This document shows positions 19,142-27,887 of a DNA stretch of 64,000 nt, piece after piece (within the stretch, counting starts at the first letter, position 1; the number at the start of each line of letters is the position of its first letter). This DNA is from Geoalkalibacter subterraneus (GTDB lineage: Bacteria; Desulfobacterota; Desulfuromonadia; Desulfuromonadales; Geoalkalibacteraceae): NCBI RefSeq assembly GCF_000827125.1, contig NZ_CP010311.1:1364001-1428000 (forward strand), in the 5' to 3' direction. Both the position numbers and the translations under genes were made by a program. The notes under the pieces were generated by a model, which saw nothing but the letters and a program-made list of their open reading frames with translations, was not told the DNA's origin and ran no database searches.

Positions 19142-19497
19142 TTTTTGCAACCCTGGTTGGAAGGCGCGGTCAGATTGAGTTTCAAGTCATAGATCAGCGC
19201 GCGTTGATCGGATACAATCAAAAAAATTCCCCTTAAACCCTATGTAGGATATAGGGAATCTGTGAGCTAATCAACGCAAAAAATAATTTTTATTCTTTTT
19301 TAAACTTCGGTTTTTTGGTGTGCTTTGAGTGGCTGCGAGGAGGGAGGCTCAGTCGGAAACAAAAAAGACAGGCCGATTCTTCAGAGAAAAACGACCTGTC
19401 TTTTTATCGAGAGAGCTTTGGTTGCAACTCCCAGGGAGGCTGTCGGGCTCCGCGGATTTCACGGATCGTCCGACAGCTCTCTGGGGTTAAGGTTGAT
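19142..19497. other. Intergenic region with hairpins
   Basis: No gene is seen. It contains CCCTAT-GTAGG-ATATAGGG around 19236-19255, a bidirectional terminator at 19361-19405 and an inverted repeat TGTCGG/CCGACAG around 19440-19477. It lies upstream of the minus-strand hypothetical/DASS pair, whose promoter is presumably here. Confidence 0.5.
19361..19405. terminator. Rho-independent terminator, T runs on both strands
   Basis: AAAAAAGACAGG at 19361-19372 pairs with CCTGTCTTTTT at 19395-19405 around a 22-base loop. It lies beyond the stop of the chimeric lipoprotein gene on the minus strand. Confidence 0.75.
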
Positions 19498-19851
19498 TCA
19501 ATTGTTGATCAGCAGCCCGTCTCTGACTTGAACCACCTGTTGAGCGCGGGCGGCGATTTCGGGGCTGTGGGTGACAATGACAACCGTTTTGCCGCCCTGG
19601 TGCAGCTTTTCGATGGTCGCCATTTCGACGTTATCCTGCGAGGTGGCGGCGACCGCTCTTTCCGAGCCGACCGAGAGGGCTTCTTTGAGCGCCGCCGCAA
19701 CGGTGCCTTCATCAAGGGTTCCGCCGTTTTTGGAAGTAGAAAGGGCGCTCAGGACGTTTCCAGCCAGATCGCCTCCTTTCATCTCGGCACAGCCGGACAA
19801 CACCAGCAGCAGGCAGCAGAAGGCGGACCAGTAAAGGGGGTGACGTGTCAT
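19498..19851 (-). pseudogene. Chimeric ORF: DUF4197-type lipoprotein front fused to an ABC-ATPase tail
   Basis: From ATG 19851 (AGGGAG seven bases upstream) the frame gives a lipoprotein signal (CCLLLVLSGCAEM) and GTLDEGTVAAALKEALSVGS then ERAVAATSQ, which matches the start of DUF4197 lipoproteins. It then switches to TIEKLHQGGKTVVIVTHSPE and IAARAQQVVQVRDGLLI, which is the H-loop and C-terminus of a LolD/MacB-type ABC ATPase. The Walker A, Q-loop, signature and Walker B motifs are absent. A deletion joining two genes explains this best. The ORF is intact but neither domain is complete. Confidence 0.7.
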
Positions 19852-19990
19852 ATGGGAACTCCCTGAGGGGAAAATTGTATTTCCGGCTTTCGGAACGCTG
19901 GAAAGTATAGCAGAATACAGGCGGTCTGATGCAAAAAAGGGAGAACTGGGGAATTTTCCGTCAAACAAGAAAAGTGAATAGGTGATTGCT

Positions 19991-20878
19991 ATGAATCTCG
20001 ATTATGAACTGGTTGAGCAGTTGCGGCGGGTGCTGACCTCCGTCGAGCAGATCCTGCCGCGACCGGTGGCGCCCATCGACTGGCAGAACTGTTTTGCCGC
20101 CAACTGGCGCCGCCATTCTTTTGCCGGCTACCTCGAGCCCATGCAGGCCGTGGATGACATCGGTCTGGATGAGCTGCTCGGCATAGATGCGCAGAAAGAG
20201 GTGGTGGAGGACAATACGTTGCAGTTTCTGCGTGGATATCCCGCCAACAACACCCTGCTGTGGGGGTCGCGCGGAACCGGGAAGTCATCCCTGGTGAGGG
20301 CGCTTCTCAATCGTTATGCCGAAGAGGGGCTGCGCATCATCCAGGTGGATAAGGACGATCTGCCCAGCCTGCCCGACATCTTCAGTATCATCGGGGATCA
20401 GCCTTACCGTTTTATCGTCTTCTGCGATGATCTTTCGTTCGAGTCAGGGGAGAAAAGCTACAAGGTGCTGAAAAGCGCCCTGGATGGCTCTGTTTACGCT
20501 GCGCCGCCCAACACGCTGATCTACGTCACCTCCAACCGGCGCTACCTTGTGCCCGAATACGACACGGACAACCTCGGCTCCAAACTGGTCAACAACGAGG
20601 TTCATTTCGGCGAAGGGGTCGAGGAGAAGATCTCCCTGTCGGACCGGTTCGGTCTCTGGGTGGCGTTTCATGTCTTTACCCAGGAACAATACCTGGATGT
20701 GGTGCGCCAGTGCGTGGTAAACCTCGGACGCCGTCATGGCATCGAGCCGCCCTGGAGCCGGGAGCTGGAGCAGGCTGCAATCGCCTGGTCGCATGACAAG
20801 AGCAAGCGCTGCGGCCGCACTGCTTTTCAGTTTGCGCGCCGCTGGGTCGGGCAGTTGCTGCTGTCCGAAGAAAAATAG
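19991..20878 (+). CDS. DUF815-family AAA+ ATP-binding protein
   Basis: This cytoplasmic ATPase of 295 residues has Walker A (LLWGSRGTGKSSLVRAL near residue 90), Walker B-like FIVFCDDLSFE, and sensor-like LIYVTSNRRYLVPE. The region EKISLSDRFGLWVAFHVFTQ is diagnostic of DUF815. The family is widespread, but its client is unknown. ATG 19991 has AGGTGA upstream; GTG 19982 is an alternative three codons earlier. It stands alone, with its 3' end facing the convergent NrfD gene. Confidence 0.88.
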   Translation: MNLDYELVEQLRRVLTSVEQILPRPVAPIDWQNCFAANWRRHSFAGYLEPMQAVDDIGLDELLGIDAQKEVVEDNTLQFLRGYPANNTLLWGSRGTGKSSLVRALLNRYAEEGLRIIQVDKDDLPSLPDIFSIIGDQPYRFIVFCDDLSFESGEKSYKVLKSALDGSVYAAPPNTLIYVTSNRRYLVPEYDTDNLGSKLVNNEVHFGEGVEEKISLSDRFGLWVAFHVFTQEQYLDVVRQCVVNLGRRHGIEPPWSRELEQAAIAWSHDKSKRCGRTAFQFARRWVGQLLLSEEK

Positions 20879-20887
20879 CTTCGGTGC

Positions 20888-22144
20888 TCAGTTGGTCTCT
20901 TCTTCCAGAAAAACCGGGAAGATTTTATTGAGAAAATAAAAAAGAACAAAGGGCGTTACCGCCACCAGCAGGGCCCCGGCAAGACCTTCGCGGAAAGTCT
21001 CCCAGGAATCGGGGATAATCGGCAGATGGTAGTGCATGAAGCCGGCAAAGGTCAGTGAAAACGCCTGCCCGCCGATGACGACGTTCCAGCGCATCATGAA
21101 GACCCCGAACAGCACTAGAGTGCAGGCCAGCGCCGCTCGTCGCACCGTCAGCCCTGGCAGCAAGAGCAGGACAAATGGAACGAAGTTGCCGATGCCGAAC
21201 TGCAGAACGAAGATCTGCATGAAATCCCTGTCATAGATGACCGAGCGCAGAATATCCCAGGATTTCACCGCCGTGTAACCGCGGAAAATCATGTCGAGCA
21301 ACTCAAGGGTGACCGCGAGAATCATGAAGATCAGCAGATAGCGCGAACTCATGCGAACTTCCTGGGCCTGCGCGCCTTTAAGTTGTTCGATGGATGGGAT
21401 ATCAGCAGATTTCGCGTTTCTTCTGCCGGCCAGAAACTTGCGGATTTCCATCGTCACGATGTAGCACAGGATGCATAAAGCGATGCCGGAAACCACCGCC
21501 GAGCAGATGAAGATGACGGGCATCAGCGGGGTCATCCACAGGGCGTTGGCTTTGACCGAGCCGAAGATGAAGCCCGCGTAGCCGTGGAGGAAGCAGGCCA
21601 CCGGTATGCCGACGGCCGACAGAACGGTGACCGCCTTGTGGTCTTTCTCCAGTGCGGCGGGGCTGATATCCCATGCGCCGAGAGTCAACAGGGAGAAGAG
21701 CTTCATGCGCAGGTTCTCGCCGGAACTGCGCACCGGTTTGTTTTTGAGCGCCGTTGCCGTTTCGACAAAATGCTCGCGATAGACAAACCATAATTCCGAC
21801 CCGACGATGCAGGCATAGGTGAGAAATACAACGCCGAACGCCGAAATGGCGGAGGTGAAATGGGGTGTCATCATTACGTGGCTGCCGCGCAGCGGCTGTG
21901 AGAGATGCAGCATGAGCGGCAGCATCGCCACCGGCAGCAGGGCAAAGGAGAACACCAGCGAAAAACGGGCGATATCCTTGAGCTGTTTGAAACCGAACAC
22001 ATGGTAGAGCGAAGAGAGCACGAAAGCGCCCGCTACCAGACCAGTCATGAAAGGGTACATGACAATCTGGATCGACCAGTAGATAAATTCGTTGGGCAGA
22101 ACAAACAGTTCTTTTGCCGTCCAGAGTTCTCCATGAACTACCAT
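20888..22144 (-). CDS. NrfD/PsrC-like membrane quinol-interacting subunit
   Basis: The 418-residue integral membrane protein has about ten hydrophobic helices and the NrfD/PsrC layout. It would oxidise or reduce menaquinone and pass electrons to the adjacent FeS subunit. ATG 22144 is one base after the stop of the FeS gene. The order cytochrome, FeS, NrfD matches the Cbc4 (CbcSTU) type complex known from Geobacter; the assignment to that exact complex is inference. Related three-gene sets exist in other sulfate and metal reducers. Confidence 0.85.
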   Translation of the reverse strand: MVVHGELWTAKELFVLPNEFIYWSIQIVMYPFMTGLVAGAFVLSSLYHVFGFKQLKDIARFSLVFSFALLPVAMLPLMLHLSQPLRGSHVMMTPHFTSAISAFGVVFLTYACIVGSELWFVYREHFVETATALKNKPVRSSGENLRMKLFSLLTLGAWDISPAALEKDHKAVTVLSAVGIPVACFLHGYAGFIFGSVKANALWMTPLMPVIFICSAVVSGIALCILCYIVTMEIRKFLAGRRNAKSADIPSIEQLKGAQAQEVRMSSRYLLIFMILAVTLELLDMIFRGYTAVKSWDILRSVIYDRDFMQIFVLQFGIGNFVPFVLLLLPGLTVRRAALACTLVLFGVFMMRWNVVIGGQAFSLTFAGFMHYHLPIIPDSWETFREGLAGALLVAVTPFVLFYFLNKIFPVFLEEETN

Positions 22145-22145
22145 C

Positions 22146-22919
22146 TCAGCGCACCTCCATGTTCAGCCCGATGTAATACACCTGCGGGTCAGTCCCGAAA
22201 CCGTCCTTGAGCACCCCCACCCGCTGCGACATGACCGTCTTTGTGACCGGATCGTCGGGATCTTTCATGTTGCCGATCTTGCGCGCTCCGAAGGGGCAGG
22301 CTACGGCACAGGCCGTCGATTCTCCCTTGTGAATGCGGTGGTAGCAGAAGTTGCATTTCTCCGCAACATGATGCACCGGGTGGAAAAAACGCACCCCGTA
22401 CGGGCAGCCCATCACGCAATAGCCGCAACCGATGCACCAGCTGCGGTCGACCAGCACCACGCCGTCGGGCGCTTTGTAGGTTGCGCCCACCGGGCAGACC
22501 TGAACACAGGAGGGGTGATCGCACTGGTTGCACAGCTTGGGCACGAAAAACGCCTGCACGATGTCCTCGTCTGCGATCTCCAGGGGGCCGACCGTGCCAC
22601 GGTCAATGGCGCGCTGCGTGAAGCCCTCATGGGCCCCGCGTGGCGAGTCAGCGTGCACTTCGCCATCGCGGGTGATGACGTAGCGCTCCACCCAGGTGCG
22701 GGTGGCATTGGTTTCCTGGGGGATGTCGTTTTCGTACTTGCAGGCCTTGACGCAGAAACCGCAGCCGACGCATTTATGCGTATCCACCAAGAAGATCCAG
22801 CGCAGGTCGGGGTTCGCGGCAAAGGCCTCGCGTGGATCAATCCATGTCATGGAGGTCAGCGGAAGGCTGGTCCCGGCCACGGCAATGACCGTGCTTCTCA
22901 GAAAATCACGGCGTTTCAT
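22146..22919 (-). CDS. Tat-exported 4Fe-4S subunit of the NrfD complex
   Basis: The product starts MKRRDFLRSTVIAVAGTSLP, a twin-arginine signal, so it acts on the periplasmic side. Four ferredoxin-type clusters are suggested by CVGCGFCVKACKYE, CNQCDHPSCVQVCPVG, CIGCGYCVMGCPYG and CNFCYHRIHKGESTACAVAC. It should carry electrons between the cytochrome and the membrane subunit, like DsrO/NrfC proteins. ATG 22919 is preferred because GGAGGA lies nine bases upstream. The GTG 22925 overlaps the cytochrome stop. Confidence 0.9.
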   Translation of the reverse strand: MKRRDFLRSTVIAVAGTSLPLTSMTWIDPREAFAANPDLRWIFLVDTHKCVGCGFCVKACKYENDIPQETNATRTWVERYVITRDGEVHADSPRGAHEGFTQRAIDRGTVGPLEIADEDIVQAFFVPKLCNQCDHPSCVQVCPVGATYKAPDGVVLVDRSWCIGCGYCVMGCPYGVRFFHPVHHVAEKCNFCYHRIHKGESTACAVACPFGARKIGNMKDPDDPVTKTVMSQRVGVLKDGFGTDPQVYYIGLNMEVR

Positions 22920-22921
22920 GA

Positions 22922-23395
22922 TCACATTTCCTCCAGGTCGGGATTATGAGGGGCGTGGCAGTCAACGCAGGCAAATCCTGGGTTGTGCTCGTCAGGTTCG
23001 ATGCCGGGCAGATCGCCGCGATCGCTTCCCGGGTAGGGCAGACGGGCGTGACAGCGCAGGCAGAGATCACGGCTGCGGTCAATGGCAAGCTGCATCGGTT
23101 CTTCCGGGTGGTCGAAGGCAGGTCCGTGGCAGTTCTCGCACTGGATGGCGCCATGCATCGATTCCGCTGAACTTTCTGCCTGATCCACGTGACAGCCGGC
23201 GCAGTAGTCCCGGCCGCGGTATTTGGCCGGAAAATCCTTCCATTCCTGCACATTGCCCTCACGATACCAGCCGTACATGAACCCCTCGCCGCCATGGATG
23301 CCAAAATCCTTCGGGACATAGAATGCGCGTGCCAGAAGGATGACCGCAACGATGGCGATGACGACGAAAAGAGGACGCCAGACATGGTTTTTCAC
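22922..23395 (-). CDS. Membrane-anchored tetraheme cytochrome c
   Basis: The 157-residue protein has an N-terminal hydrophobic anchor (WRPLFVVIAIVAVILLARAF) and four CxxCH heme sites: CAGCH, CENCH, CLRCH and CVDCH. It is the first gene of a three-gene operon with the FeS and NrfD subunits. It should exchange electrons with periplasmic cytochromes, as CbcS does in Geobacter Cbc4. ATG 23395 follows AGGAGCAGCC. The gene has the expected length and heme count for this role. Confidence 0.9.
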   Translation of the reverse strand: MKNHVWRPLFVVIAIVAVILLARAFYVPKDFGIHGGEGFMYGWYREGNVQEWKDFPAKYRGRDYCAGCHVDQAESSAESMHGAIQCENCHGPAFDHPEEPMQLAIDRSRDLCLRCHARLPYPGSDRGDLPGIEPDEHNPGFACVDCHAPHNPDLEEM

Positions 23396-23661
23396 AGGCT
23401 GCTCCTGTTCGTGTAAAACGAGGGTTTAAATGAGTGCACCATTGCAGCAATTAAAAAACAAAACTTGAGTATGTCAATGTCAGGGAATGACCTCCCTCCT
23501 TTGAAAAGGCTTGAAACAATCGTGTTAGCATGATTCTTTAGAGATATTTATTAGTAAATTCAAAAAGTTGTAAAAATATGGAAAATGTACTTGATATTCG
23601 TTTTCAAGTAAGTTAGCCTCTGAAAAATTTTAACTCACAAACTGTCTGGAGGTTTGAGTCG

Positions 23662-24762
23662 ATGAATTGGATGAGACGATTGTTGGGATGTTTTTTTGTT
23701 GCGGGGCTGATTCTGATGTTGCCGGTTGTCGTCCTGGCGCAACCAGATTATGAGGCGATGCGCAGTCAGATCGACAACCTGCGTCAGCGCATTGCGACGC
23801 TGGAAGGGGAGAAAACTCAGCCCGATGAGCCTTTTATCCTCAGCGCGCTGAATAAATCGATTACTCTCAGCGGGTTGCTGGAGCTGGAGGCATTCTGGGA
23901 AAAAGTCGAGGGCGGTGAAGAAACCAGCGACCTGCAGCTGGCGACCGTGGAATTGGCGGCCGATGTGGATATTAACGAAAACATCGCTGGCCATCTGGCG
24001 TTACTGTGGGAGGAGGACGAAACTGATAACATTGAGGTTGATCAGGCGGTCATCTTTCTGCGCCACCCGGTTCCTTTCTGGAGACACTACGTCACCTTTG
24101 CCGGCGGCAAGATGTATCTGCCCTTCGGAAATTTCGACAGCGCCTTCATTAGCGACCCTCTGACTCTGGAGCTCGGTGAAACCAACAGTACGGCTGCGGT
24201 CTTCGGCTTCCAGGGCGATCTTCTGGCGCTGCATGTCGGCGCTTTTAATGGTGACGTTGACACCCGCGATGATGACCGCATCGACAGTTGGGTGGCTTCT
24301 CTTGAATTGACTCCGATGGACGGACTCGCCTTCGGAATCTCCTATCTGAGCGATCTGGCAGAAAGCGACATAGAATTGGTCAAGGATGAGGATCTGTATC
24401 GCTCCAGTGTGGCAGCGGGCGGCGCCTACCTCTCATGGCAGATAGGTGGGGTCAATCTTCTGGCTGAATATATCGCAGCCCTGGAAAATTTTTCGTCGGA
24501 GATGGTCGGTGCTGGAGAAGATCTAACCGGGGAAAGGCCCTGGGCATGGAACGTGGAACTGTCCTGGGAGCCGACAGAACGCTGGCAGCTCGGCGTAAAG
24601 GCTGAAGGTGCAGAAGATTTTCAGAGCGATCTCAAGCGCTACGGGGCCGTGGTCTCCCGCGGATTGTTCCGCAACACCGTGCTTGGGCTTGAATATCTGT
24701 ATGGAGACGCCGATGAGGATGAAAGCCATACGGTGACGGCGCAGTTGGCATTGAGTTTCTAA
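23662..24762 (+). CDS. LbtU-like outer-membrane beta-barrel porin
   Basis: The 366-residue exported protein has a signal peptide ending VVVLAQ, a short coiled-coil (YEAMRSQIDNLRQRIATLEG) and then alternating strands with aromatic ends. It finishes TAQLALSF with the C-terminal phenylalanine of outer-membrane barrels. The pattern FILSALNKSITLSGLLELEA and FLRHPVPFWRHYVTFAGGKM is typical of LbtU-family porins. The substrate is unknown. ATG 23662 follows TGGAGG. A clear terminator follows at 24784. It is divergent from the cytochrome operon. Confidence 0.85.
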   Translation: MNWMRRLLGCFFVAGLILMLPVVVLAQPDYEAMRSQIDNLRQRIATLEGEKTQPDEPFILSALNKSITLSGLLELEAFWEKVEGGEETSDLQLATVELAADVDINENIAGHLALLWEEDETDNIEVDQAVIFLRHPVPFWRHYVTFAGGKMYLPFGNFDSAFISDPLTLELGETNSTAAVFGFQGDLLALHVGAFNGDVDTRDDDRIDSWVASLELTPMDGLAFGISYLSDLAESDIELVKDEDLYRSSVAAGGAYLSWQIGGVNLLAEYIAALENFSSEMVGAGEDLTGERPWAWNVELSWEPTERWQLGVKAEGAEDFQSDLKRYGAVVSRGLFRNTVLGLEYLYGDADEDESHTVTAQLALSF

Positions 24763-24783
24763 CGTTAACGTAGTGCTCCCGGC

Positions 24784-24813
24784 AAAAAAGCCGCTCGTTT
24801 GAGCGGCTTTTTT
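24784..24813. terminator. Bidirectional rho-independent terminator after the porin
   Basis: AAAAAAGCCGCTC, loop GTTT, GAGCGGCTTTTTT gives a perfect 13-base stem including the A/T runs. Confidence 0.95.
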
Positions 24814-24898
24814 ACTGAATTTTGTTTATTGATTTGTTTTTGGTGGTAGAATCATGGCCGAATTTGATGTTTTCTGAATTGCAATCAAGGAGTATTTC

Positions 24899-25363
24899 AT
24901 GACTTTCGGCACTCTGATCGTAGCCCTGATCTGGGGGATGATTTGTGGTTATGCGTTTCTGCGCATTTTTGACAGTGTCGTCGCCCTTGGCGTCTGCCTG
25001 CATGGTTTGTCGCTGAGCCCCCGGCGCAAAAAGAAGTCCGCCGCCAAGCCTGAGCCGGACTCCAAATCCAAAACAAAGAAGAAACCAAGCTGGGTTAATC
25101 CCCGCACCATTCGCAAACTGATGTGGCAGATCGGCCTTTACCTTTTCTTTTTCGCTTTGGTGGTCTATCTCGGCGACAGCGTGGTCAAGCGGCAGCTCTT
25201 TTTCAGTTACCAGGGCAGTTCCGTTGTTGTCTGGGGTGTTGCCGCCGCCGCGATATTCCTTCTGCGTTTGCGAACTTCTTTCCGGCGTATTGCCCTGATT
25301 CACCGCCTGAGTCACGAGCGTGACTACGCCGAGAAGAGGGATCGAACCTATCTACTTAAATGA
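24899..25363 (+). CDS. Small two-to-three-helix membrane protein of unknown function
   Basis: This 154-residue protein has an N-terminal hydrophobic helix (TLIVALIWGMICGYAFLRIF). A lysine-rich cytoplasmic linker (PRRKKKSAAKPEPDSKSKTK) follows, then two more hydrophobic helices and a basic tail. ATG 24899 has CAAGGAG upstream. I do not recognise a family. It is a single gene between a terminator and a truncated transposase. Confidence 0.7.
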   Translation: MTFGTLIVALIWGMICGYAFLRIFDSVVALGVCLHGLSLSPRRKKKSAAKPEPDSKSKTKKKPSWVNPRTIRKLMWQIGLYLFFFALVVYLGDSVVKRQLFFSYQGSSVVVWGVAAAAIFLLRLRTSFRRIALIHRLSHERDYAEKRDRTYLLK

Positions 25364-25416
25364 CTCAACTTTCGCAGTGAGTAAAAATTTATAAAAGACT
25401 GAAATTACAGAGGAAA

Positions 25417-25482
25417 AGCATCATCTCTTGTTGTAAAATAGGTTATCGCCAAACAACCTGTCACACACAAGGAGATGATGCT
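25417..25482. repeat. Inverted repeat at the left end of the IS4-type remnant
   Basis: AGCATCATCTC at 25417-25427 and GAGATGATGCT at 25472-25482 are exact inverted copies just ahead of the transposase start. They could be a translation-control hairpin covering the ribosome binding site, which is known in some insertion sequences. Confidence 0.55.
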
Positions 25483-26184
25483 TTGGATCAGATTGTAGCA
25501 GAAACCGTTTCATGCCAGAATCAAATTAATTCGTACTTTGACAATCAGCGCATCGCACGACTACTGAAGCAAAGCAACGTGGCCAAACAGTACGGGATCG
25601 CTCCCGTTGTGGTGATGCGGATGATCTTCAGCCTGGTATTCACCGGCAAGAATCTCTTCCGCTACCTCCAGGCGGATGACTCCGGAAGTGAGATTGGCAA
25701 GGACACCGTTTACCGCTTTCTCAATTCGGTCAATGCCAACTGGCGCAAGTTCCTGCATTTGCTCTGTGCAATTGTCCTCAACAAGAAGATTCTGCCGCTG
25801 ACATCGACAGACACACCCAAGGTCTTCATTGTTGACGACTCGCTCTACAACCGCAATCGGAGCAAAAATGTTGAACTGCTGGCGCGTGTCCATGACCATA
25901 ATGATCATCGCTACTACCGTGGTTTCCGACTGCTGACCCTGGGCTGGTCGGACGGTTCAAGTTTCTTGCCGGTTTCATTCAGCCTGCTCAGCTCCGCCCA
26001 AAAGAAAAATCGACTGGCGGAAGCGGCTGAGATCGACAAACGAACTAACGGGTTTAAACGCCGCGCTGAAAGCCTGCGCAAGGCTCCCGATGGCCTCATG
26101 GATCTTGTGAAACAGGCCCGCGATAGCGGCATCAGTGCCGATTACCTGCTGTTTGATCGACGATGTGATGCGGATTGTCGGTGA
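25483..26184 (+). pseudogene. IS4-type DDE transposase, 3' truncated
   Basis: The frame starts at TTG 25483 with AAGGAG upstream and gives MDQIVAETVSCQNQINSYFD. The first DDE aspartate region VFIVDDSLYNRNRSKNVELL and YRGFRLLTLGWSDGSSFLPV follow. The product ends soon after SADYLLFD, where family members carry the second catalytic aspartate and go on for another ~200 residues. From about 26158 the DNA belongs to a different gene, and the apparent last eight residues are read from it. The right half of the element has been deleted. Confidence 0.8.
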
Positions 26185-27186
26185 GGTAATCTATGCCGCC
26201 CCTAAAAAAGGGCTGGCCATTCATTTTCACGGTGGTCTGGTGAGCGAAAAGTCGGGGCGCGATATTGCCGCTCGACTTCAGCCTGTCTATGAGAAGGGCG
26301 GGGCCTGGCCGCTGTTTTTTGTATGGGAGTCCGGCCTGATCGAGGCCGTGGGCAACAACCTGCGTGACATCGGGCAGGAGAAGATCTTCCGCGAGTTCGT
26401 CAAGAAGGTCATGCTCGGGGGGATTTCCCGGACATGGTCGCATTGCGCCTGCGGCTGGATCAACTTGAGAAACCGCAATCCTCGCCCTTACCCGGCATGT
26501 CGGTGTCTTTCCCACCGTTGTTCAAGGCGAGTTGGGATATTCTCGCCCAACAGGCCGCACATGATGATGCCTTCTTCCCACCGGGCTCGTTGTGCCGGGA
26601 CGTGGCGGACCGCATTGTCGACAACGGTGTCTGGCTGGCCTGGAAGCCGCGCCGCCATGACGCGAAGACCGTAATCCCTCTGAAGGATGCGGAGTTGCAG
26701 CACAACAAATGGCGGGACCGCGAGCGCATCCTGGCGGCACTTGATTTCGATGAAGATGAAGGTGACGCACAGCAGGTTCTGGCTTCGATCCGCAAACTGG
26801 CAACACCCGTCTTGCGGGAAAAGCTTCGTCAATTCATCAAATCGGTCGATTATGATAAAGACACCCAGTCTCTTGAAAAAATTCAGAATCTCGTGATCAG
26901 GCTGGCCCGCACCCTGCCGTGGGAGGACCTTATGACAAAGCTGTCGGAGCTTGATGAGGATCAATCATTCTCCGAGCAGCTCTCCTCGGTCCAGAAAACC
27001 CTCATCCCCAATCTTCTTCTTCTGAGGCAGGCCTTGCAGCAGGGCGGCGAGTTGGACCTCACCCAGTGGTCGCATGTTCTGGATTCATTGCAGGTGCCGC
27101 GCGCGGTTCTACTCGAAAATCTCCGTGACCTGGCCCAACTGGGCGGTGCGCTTGCTGCCAGGTATATAGAAGAGCAGGACCAGTAA
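26158..27186 (+). pseudogene. Hydrolase-like gene, 5' truncated and frameshifted
   Basis: From the IS junction one frame reads DDVMRIVGEVIYAAPKKGLA then IHFHGGLVSEKSGRDIAARL and WPLFFVWESGLIEAVGNNL. I associate this with a family of uncharacterised alpha/beta-hydrolase-like proteins (HFHGGL motif). At a run of six G (26417-26422) coding continues in another phase as DFPDMVALRLRLDQLEK, to a stop at 27184. One missing G would explain it. The front is lost to the IS4 remnant, so the gene is inactive. The ~240-residue back half is rich in leucine helices. Confidence 0.6.
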
Positions 27187-27291
27187 GCATGTCCGCATAG
27201 CCAAGAGAAGAGAAAACACTTCTCCTTTGACCTAATTTTTTTCCCTTTCTGCCAGTCATATCCCTTTCGATTCCCAATTTTGTATAAAAAA

Positions 27292-27332
27292 TACCTATTT
27301 GACATATCGGGAAAATCAATGTCAAATAGGTA
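27292..27332. repeat. Perfect 14-bp inverted repeat upstream of the MauE/rhodanese pair
   Basis: TACCTATTTGACAT at 27292-27305 and ATGTCAAATAGGTA at 27319-27332 are exact reverse complements, separated by 13 bases. There is no T run, so it is not a usual terminator. It lies 67 bases before the next start codon and could be a regulator binding site. Confidence 0.6.
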
Positions 27333-27398
27333 GCAGCTCAGACTGCCTGTTCAAATTAGGCACCGAATTTTTTTGGTGGCAACTCCATTAAGGCTTCA

Positions 27399-27887
27399 AT
27401 GATGAGATCTGGTGTGGGGCGTTGGCTCTACCGGCTTGCACGCTGGGGGCTTGGCGCTGTTTTTATTTATGCGGGGGCTCTGAAAATTTCAGAGCCCGAG
27501 GTTTTTGCTGTTCTGATCGGAGCCTATGGCCTGCTGCCGGAATTTCTGCTTCTGCCGATGGCTGTTTTTCTGGCTTCCCTGGAGATAGTCGCCGGTTTTG
27601 GTCTGTTGTTCGATCTGCGCGGAAGTCTTGCGGCGGTCACCGGAATGCTGCTTTTGTTCATCGCCGTGCTTTCCTACGGGCTGTGGATGGGGCTCGATGT
27701 CGATTGCGGCTGCTTTGGTCCGGATGACCCGGAAGCCGAGGCTTTCCATGGCCTGAAGACATCTCTTTACCGCGATCTGGTGATGATGGTTGGTGTTGTT
27801 TTTATCTATGGGTGGCGTCGGTTCGCCGGTATCGTGCCGGTATCGATCGGCGCCGTAATTTTAACAAAGAGGAGAAAATCAAGATGA
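27399..27887 (+). CDS. MauE/DoxX-family four-helix membrane protein
   Basis: The 162-residue protein has four hydrophobic helices and the pattern RWGLGAVFIYAGALKISEPE then DVDCGCFGPDD, with a CxC motif in a loop. This matches MauE-like proteins, which are DoxX relatives linked to periplasmic thiol/disulfide handling. ATG 27399 is used; ATG 27402 is equally possible. The stop overlaps the rhodanese start as ATGA, so the two proteins probably work together. Confidence 0.82.
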   Translation: MMRSGVGRWLYRLARWGLGAVFIYAGALKISEPEVFAVLIGAYGLLPEFLLLPMAVFLASLEIVAGFGLLFDLRGSLAAVTGMLLLFIAVLSYGLWMGLDVDCGCFGPDDPEAEAFHGLKTSLYRDLVMMVGVVFIYGWRRFAGIVPVSIGAVILTKRRKSR

